Shown here piece after piece: positions 7,250-10,597 of a DNA stretch of 10,597 nucleotides; position 1 is the first letter of the stretch, and each line of letters opens with the position of its first letter. Made by a program: the position numbers and the translations under genes. The notes under the pieces are model-generated. The model was given only the letters and a program-made list of their open reading frames with translations. It did no database searches and was not told the DNA's origin. The stretch is from the NCBI GenBank assembly GCA_009782865.1, contig WRIF01000030.1:1-10597 (forward strand), read 5' to 3'. The stretch is from Promicromonosporaceae bacterium (GTDB lineage: Bacteria; Actinomycetota; Actinomycetes; Actinomycetales; Cellulomonadaceae).

Positions 7250-8335
7250 ATGACTAACCCAATTCGTTTTGCGGTGATCGGCACCGGCTGGCGCAGCCAG
7301 TTCCACCTGCGGGTGGCCGCCGCCGACCCGGCCCTCCTGCAGGCCGTGGCCGTGATGGCCATCGGCCAGGGCGAGGCCGACAAGATTCACGCCCTCTATG
7401 GGGTGCCCGCCGTCACCACGCTGGACGAACTGCTCGCCTTCCAGCCGGAGTTCGTGATCGCCGCGGTCTCCTGGCCGGCCATGCCGGGGATGCTCACCGA
7501 ACTCGCCGCCCGCGGGGTCCGCGTGCTGGGGGAGACCCCGCCCGCCCCGGACCTGGACGGCCTGCGCCAGCTGTGGGCCGTGATCCCTGACCCCTCGCTG
7601 GTGCAGGTGGCCGAGCAGTACGTGCTCATGCCCGGCCACGCCGCCCGCCTGGCACTGCTAGCCGACGGGGTGCTGGGCCAGCCGCAGTCCGTGGAGATCG
7701 CCTCGACGCACCTCTACCACGCCACCTCCCTCATGCGCGCCTACCTGGGGGTGGACATGGAGGACGCCGTGGTCAGCGGCCGGAGCTTCGACACGCAGAT
7801 GGTGCTGCCGCTCGGCTTCGACGGTTGGAACCAGGCCCCGGTCCCCGAGGTGCAGACCAGCACCTACGCCACCCTCGACTTTGGGCAGGGGCGCGTGGGG
7901 GTCTACAACTTCATGAACATGCAGTGGTGGAACCCGCTGCTCTCCCGCCGCATCGTGGTGCGCGGCACCCTCGGCGAGCTGGTTGACGACGAGACGATTA
8001 CCTGGGACGGCCACGACCCGATCACCTCGCGTATTGAGTACCGCCGCACTGGGGTGGACATGAACCTGGAGGGCAACGAGGTGATTCACGCCTCGTACAA
8101 CGGCAAGGTGCTGTGGCGCAACGCCTGGCAGGGCACCCGCCTCTCCGAGGACGACGTGGCGGTGGCCGATCACCTGGTGGCGACCGGCGCCTGGGCTCGC
8201 GGCGAGGCGGCTGGCCCGTACTCCCTGGCGCAGGCCTGCCAGGATCACGCCCTGGGCCTGGCCATCGAGGAATCGGCCCGCACCGGTCAGGACGTGACGG
8301 TGGCGGGCGAGGCCTGGGCGGGGGCCACGCGATGA
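7250..8335 (+). CDS. Gfo/Idh/MocA-family protein with unusual active site
   Basis: A 361-residue member of the glucose-fructose oxidoreductase/inositol dehydrogenase superfamily. The N-terminal Rossmann domain starts IRFAVIGTGWRSQFH, with GxGxxG ending in Ser16 rather than Gly. The C-terminal alpha/beta dimerisation domain runs from about 125 to the end. The family's EKP signature, whose Lys acts in hydride transfer, reads Glu95-Thr96-Pro97. In the second motif, usually HxxD, the sequence is His157-Ala-Thr-Ser160, so the Asp is also missing. The protein may still bind NAD(P) but is probably not an ordinary dehydrogenase. The ATG at 7250 is preceded by GAAAGG (7237-7242) at seven bases; an in-frame TTG at 7235 is less likely. 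It lies 35 bases after the SDR gene, and its TGA overlaps the next ATG (ATGA, 8332-8335). Substrate unknown. Confidence 0.88.
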   Translation: MTNPIRFAVIGTGWRSQFHLRVAAADPALLQAVAVMAIGQGEADKIHALYGVPAVTTLDELLAFQPEFVIAAVSWPAMPGMLTELAARGVRVLGETPPAPDLDGLRQLWAVIPDPSLVQVAEQYVLMPGHAARLALLADGVLGQPQSVEIASTHLYHATSLMRAYLGVDMEDAVVSGRSFDTQMVLPLGFDGWNQAPVPEVQTSTYATLDFGQGRVGVYNFMNMQWWNPLLSRRIVVRGTLGELVDDETITWDGHDPITSRIEYRRTGVDMNLEGNEVIHASYNGKVLWRNAWQGTRLSEDDVAVADHLVATGAWARGEAAGPYSLAQACQDHALGLAIEESARTGQDVTVAGEAWAGATR

Positions 8336-8790
8336 CCCAGCCCACGCTGCCGCTCGACGGACTGATTCAGGTGGCCATCGTCGTCGAAGACATCGAAAAG
8401 GCGATGGACCACTGGTGCGAACTGTTTGGCCTGGACCGGCCCGAGGTGATGATCATGGGCCAGCCGAACAACAATGAGACGTACCGGGGGGAGCCGGCCG
8501 ACTACCGGATGAAGCTCGCGGTCATCGAGGTGCCGGGCACCCAGCTGGTCATCGAGCTGACCGAGCCGGACCAGAACCCCTCGACCTTTCGGGAATACCT
8601 GGATAAGCACGGCGAGGGGGTGCACCACCTGGGCCTTGCCGTCGGAGACCGGCGCGACGAGGTGGTGGCAGACCTGGTTGGACGCGGCTTTGCTCGTCGG
8701 GTCGAGGCGTTCTACCCCGGCGGCTCCTGGACCGTGATGGACACCGAGGAAGCGTTGGGGGTCAACCTCAACATTAAGCCGCACGCCTAG
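8332..8790 (+). CDS. VOC-fold (glyoxalase/epimerase-like) protein
   Basis: A 152-residue protein with the two paired beta-alpha-beta-beta-beta modules of the vicinal oxygen chelate superfamily. Module 1 is LIQVAIVVEDIEKAMDHWCELFGL (about 11-34) to VIELTEP (73-79). Module 2 is GVHHLGLAV (96-104) to ALGVNLNI (141-148). It most resembles methylmalonyl-CoA epimerase-like members. Of the four usual metal ligands only Glu75 and His98/His99 are clear; the first is Gln13 and the last falls at Asn145. A metal site may therefore be altered or absent. The start codon overlaps the previous stop by four bases with no strong ribosome binding site, which implies translational coupling and a linked job with the Gfo/Idh-like protein. 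The next gene follows after seven bases. An epimerase, isomerase or lyase on a keto-sugar intermediate is possible but not shown. Confidence 0.85.
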   Translation: MTQPTLPLDGLIQVAIVVEDIEKAMDHWCELFGLDRPEVMIMGQPNNNETYRGEPADYRMKLAVIEVPGTQLVIELTEPDQNPSTFREYLDKHGEGVHHLGLAVGDRRDEVVADLVGRGFARRVEAFYPGGSWTVMDTEEALGVNLNIKPHA

Positions 8791-8797
8791 GGCAGCC

Positions 8798-9649
8798 ATG
8801 TTTGTCGATACCCATGTGCACCTGTGGGACCGCCGGGCCAGCGACCTTGGGTATCAGTGGCTGGATGGAGACGACTTCCCGTTCGGGGAACTCGTCTCCA
8901 TCCGGGCGCCGCGGTTCTCGGTGCCCGAGCTGCGGGCCGAGGGGCGCCTGGCCGGGCTGCGCAAGGTGGTGCACGCGAGTGCCGCCTTCGGCGCGCCGGA
9001 CCCGGTGGCCGAGACCGCGTGGCTGCAGGCCCTGCACGAGGAGACGGGCTGGCCCAACGCCGCGGTGGCCTCCTGCGACCTGGCGGCGCCCGACGCGGCG
9101 GCGCAGCTGGATCGGCACGGGGCGCACCCAATCTTCCGAGGCGTGCGCGATATGCGGGAGGCGACGATCCTTGCCGACCCGGCCTTCCGTCGCGGCTACC
9201 GCGAGCTGGGCCGACGCGGTGGCCTGTTCTTCCACACGGTGGGCCTGGAACACATTGGGCAGGCCGTGGACCTGGTGCGGGCCGAGCCGGACGCCGTCTT
9301 TGTCCTCGACCAGGCGGGCATGCCCTTGGACCGCAGCGCCGAGACCTTCGCGGCCTGGGAGCGGGGGCTGCGCACCCTGGCCGCCGAGCCCAACACGCTG
9401 TGCAAGATCTCCTCGCTGGGGATGGTTGAACCCGACTGGACCCCGGACAGCCGCCGCCCCTGGGTGTTGGCCCCCATCGAGGCCTTCGGCCCGGGCCGGG
9501 TGTTCTGCGGCAGCAACTGGCCGGTCGAGCGGATCTACTCCTCCTACACCGACGTGGTGGCGGCCTTCGAGCTCGCCGTCACCGACCTGAGCCCCGGCGA
9601 GCAGGCGGCCGTACTGCACGGCACCGCCGAGGCCGTCTTCCGGATCTAG
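8798..9649 (+). CDS. COG3618-type amidohydrolase (lactonase-like TIM barrel)
   Basis: A 283-residue TIM-barrel hydrolase of the amidohydrolase-2 family, the group containing sugar lactonases such as L-fuconolactonase and pyrone-dicarboxylate lactonase. Visible landmarks are DTHVHLWD (His6, His8), KVVHA (56-60), FRGVRDMR (113-120), VLDQAGMP (169-176), CKISSLG (202-208) and FCGSNWPVE (236-244). The block usually written VLDHxGxP has Gln172 for His, and the usual GSDWP has Asn240 for Asp, so two frequent metal or active-site positions are changed. There is no signal peptide, so it is cytoplasmic. The length is normal for the family. The ATG comes seven bases after the VOC gene, and the gene is the last of the operon, with a terminator 18 bases after the stop. 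A lactone product of the SDR is a reasonable substrate guess. Confidence 0.9.
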   Translation: MFVDTHVHLWDRRASDLGYQWLDGDDFPFGELVSIRAPRFSVPELRAEGRLAGLRKVVHASAAFGAPDPVAETAWLQALHEETGWPNAAVASCDLAAPDAAAQLDRHGAHPIFRGVRDMREATILADPAFRRGYRELGRRGGLFFHTVGLEHIGQAVDLVRAEPDAVFVLDQAGMPLDRSAETFAAWERGLRTLAAEPNTLCKISSLGMVEPDWTPDSRRPWVLAPIEAFGPGRVFCGSNWPVERIYSSYTDVVAAFELAVTDLSPGEQAAVLHGTAEAVFRI

Positions 9650-9667
9650 CGCTTCGTCTGCGCCCCC

Positions 9668-9694
9668 GTGCGATGCACCCGCAGTCGCACTTTT
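9668..9694 (+). terminator. Rho-independent terminator of the importer/enzyme operon
   Basis: GTGCGA (9668-9673) pairs perfectly with TCGCAC (9685-9690) and is followed at once by TTTT (9691-9694). Inside the loop, TGC (9674-9676) and GCA (9681-9683) can extend the stem with one bulged G. The position, 18 bases after the amidohydrolase stop codon, is right for ending the seven-gene operon. Confidence 0.75.
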
Positions 9695-9730
9695 CCGATA
9701 CTCATAGATACTTTCAGATACATTCAATAC
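9691..9730. repeat. Short AT-rich tandem repeat with 10-bp period (GATAC units)
   Basis: Directly after the terminator stem come four near-decamers: TTTTCCGATA, CTCATAGATA, CTTTCAGATA and CATTCAATAC. GATAC starts at 9697, 9707 and 9717, exactly 10 bases apart, and a weaker AATAC follows at 9726. The stretch stands out as AT-rich in a window of high GC. A one-helical-turn period suggests sites on one face of the DNA, but no protein can be named and it may simply be a decayed tandem repeat. Confidence 0.5.
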
Positions 9731-9805
9731 ACCGTCGAGGCGTGCCGGGCGGCCGCACTTCGGTTACGCTGATGTGGCGATGGCATCTGTGGTTCCGTCC
9801 GGCCC

Positions 9806-9974
9806 CTAGAAGTTGGGCACGATCTCCTTGCCGAGTGGGAACAGGGCGAGGGGAATCATTTTGAGATTGGCGGCGGCGAGGGGCAGGCCGATGATGGTTA
9901 CCGCCAGCAGCAGTGCCGAGGGAGAGCCAGAGGCCGGAGAAGAACAGCCAGATGAGGTTCAGGAGCGTCTTCAT
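9806..9974 (-). pseudogene. yccF: yccF-like membrane protein remnant, internally deleted and frameshifted
   Basis: From an ATG at 9974 the minus strand reads MKTLLNLIWLFFSGLWLSLG, the characteristic start of a YccF-domain protein. Near 9915 the reading frame changes. The shifted frame continues LLLAVTIIGLPLAAANLKM, then IPLALFPLGKEIVPNF, and stops at TAG 9808-9806. As I recall the family, actinobacterial YccF proteins carry two such repeats in about 120-130 residues. Here the opening of the first repeat is joined to the end of the second (KMIPLALFPLGKEIVP is second-repeat-like). The pattern fits an out-of-frame deletion of roughly 190-200 bases between the similar repeats. The unshifted frame runs into Arg/Pro-rich nonsense. 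An AGGAG upstream is better spaced for an ATG at 9982, which opens only a three-codon frame. An assembly error is an alternative explanation. Confidence 0.75.
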
Positions 9975-10097
9975 CGTCTCATTGTGGCACTCCTGGCCTG
10001 GGGACACATCCGTTCGAACCCGGGGGCGTGTCCGGTAGACTGACGCGCGCCGCAACCGGCCCAGCGGGCCGACCGGCAGGCGGGCCAATGGCCCACA
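9975..10097 (+). promoter_or_regulatory. Leader and likely promoter region of tRNA-Ser
   Basis: No gene is visible here. A TAGACT at 10036-10041 is a good actinobacterial -10 for the tRNA, but the matching -35 position (10013-10018, TTCGAA) is poor. Two small hairpins follow, GGCCC-AGC-GGGCC (10058-10070) and GGGCC-AAT-GGCCC (10082-10094). The second ends three bases before the mature tRNA and may shape 5' processing. A GTTCGAAC palindrome (10012-10019) lies upstream. Confidence 0.4.
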
Positions 10098-10182
10098 GGA
10101 GGGTTGCCAGAGCGGCCGAATGGGACGGTCTTGAAAACCGTTGTGGGGAAACTCACCAAGGGTTCGAATCCCTTACCCTCCG
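10098..10182 (+). tRNA. tRNA-Ser(UGA)
   Basis: A complete class II tRNA of 85 bases. The acceptor stem GGAGGGT (10098-10104) pairs with ACCCTCC (10175-10181), with discriminator G at 10182. The anticodon stem ACGGT (10125-10129) pairs with ACCGT (10137-10141), and the loop CTTGAAA has anticodon TGA at 10132-10134, which reads UCA serine codons. A long variable arm follows, then the T arm AAGGG-TTCGAAT-CCCTT. The CCA end is not encoded. The long variable arm and the anticodon agree on serine. Confidence 0.97.
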
Positions 10183-10273
10183 CTCCGCCGCCCCGCAAAG
10201 TTTTCTCGCCCAGCGCGCAATACTTCGCGGGGCCCCAAAGCGCCGACTTCGAAGAGTCCTGCCTGCTGGCCGG

Positions 10274-10597
10274 CTACCCGACGGCGAGCCAGGTCTCGCG
10301 GGACCGCTGCAGGGCGGCCCGGTCGGAGACGCCGACCTTCTTGTACGCCGAGGCCAGGTGATACTCAACGGTGCGCGGCGACAGCACCAGTCGGGAGGCG
10401 ATCTCCGAGGCGGCGTTGCCCGCGCAGACCAGTTCGACAATCTCCCGCTCGCGGACCGACAGGTCAACGCTGTCCTCGATGCGGCGGTAGAGGCGGCCAA
10501 GCAGCCTGCCGCCGTGCTCGGTCAGCGCCCAGGACTTGTCGAGCAGCTCGGCGGCCTCGGGGCGGCCGTCCTGTTCGCGTAGGGCCAGCGCCCCCTG
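10274..10597 (-). CDS. LuxR-type transcriptional regulator, C-terminal part (partial)
   Basis: The last 107 residues of a regulator whose start lies beyond the right edge of the window. Residues about 46-96 of this fragment are a LuxR/GerE helix-turn-helix: LSVREREIVELVCAGNAASE, then IASRLVLSPRTVEYHLASAY and KKVGVSDRAAL. The conserved ERE, G60, A69-like and SPRTVEYH positions are all present. The part before it (QGALALREQDGRPEAAELLD) resembles the helical repeats in front of the HTH in large LuxR/LAL-type regulators such as MalT-like proteins; this is uncertain because only 45 residues are seen. The protein ends in WLAVG just after the HTH, which is usual for the family. It converges on the tRNA-Ser with 91 bases between them. 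No link to the xyloside locus is evident. Confidence 0.9.
   Translation of the reverse strand, partial: QGALALREQDGRPEAAELLDKSWALTEHGGRLLGRLYRRIEDSVDLSVREREIVELVCAGNAASEIASRLVLSPRTVEYHLASAYKKVGVSDRAALQRSRETWLAVG

Noticed and set aside
8774..9727. 317-codon minus-strand frame over the amidohydrolase
   Set aside because: Mirror frame of a GC-rich gene; the plus-strand protein has the family motifs in order.
10012..10019. GTTCGAAC, resembling a tRNA T-loop or a regulator half-site
   Set aside because: The flanking bases cannot form a T stem on either strand, and the spacing does not fit a mycobacterial-type LexA box.
9714..10088. 124-codon minus-strand open frame taken as one protein
   Set aside because: Only its short YccF-like middle part is meaningful; the rest is Arg/Pro-rich read-through after a frameshift, and the upstream part lies in the tRNA leader.
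10190..10242. CCCCGC ... GCGGGG pairing between tRNA-Ser and the LuxR-type gene, considered as a shared terminator
   Set aside because: The arms are far apart with a long unstructured loop, and no T run follows either arm.

Overview
The window looks like part of the chromosome of a high-GC Gram-positive bacterium (Actinomycetota). G and C dominate third codon positions, GTG and SD-driven ATG starts are mixed, and the lipoprotein signal, the LacI- and LuxR-type regulators and the tRNA-Ser fit that group. No IS element, phage gene or CRISPR array is visible.

Layout. (1) Positions 1-195 hold the 3' end of a small membrane protein. (2) Positions 219-3120, minus strand, hold a LacI-family repressor followed by an intracellular right-handed beta-helix enzyme. 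I recognise the enzyme as a GH120 beta-xylosidase (XylC type), with both catalytic acids in place. (3) Positions 3121-3270 are a divergent regulatory region. It carries a 19-bp element that recurs, 17/19 identical, directly in front of the GH120 start codon; this is the likely operator pair. (4) Positions 3271-9649, plus strand, form a tightly packed unit of seven genes: a sugar-binding lipoprotein, two ABC permeases, an SDR dehydrogenase, a Gfo/Idh/MocA-like protein, a VOC-fold protein and a COG3618-type amidohydrolase (lactonase-like). The unit ends in a good rho-independent terminator. (5) Positions 9691-10097 hold a short 10-bp-period repeat, a yccF remnant collapsed by an internal deletion, and leader sequence of the following tRNA. 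(6) A tRNA-Ser(UGA) lies at 10098-10182, followed by the C-terminal end of a LuxR-type regulator on the minus strand.

How the parts may work together. The importer (without its own ATPase) would bring in a xylose-containing oligosaccharide or a xyloside. The cytosolic GH120 enzyme would release xylose, and the LacI protein would control both directions through the shared element. The four enzyme genes behind the importer are the open question. They resemble an oxidise-then-open-a-lactone pathway, or one acting on the non-xylose part of a glycoside. However, three of the four lack residues normal for their families, and no xylose isomerase, xylulokinase or aldonate dehydratase is present. This four-gene module tied to a GH120 xylosidase is the best candidate here for undescribed biology.
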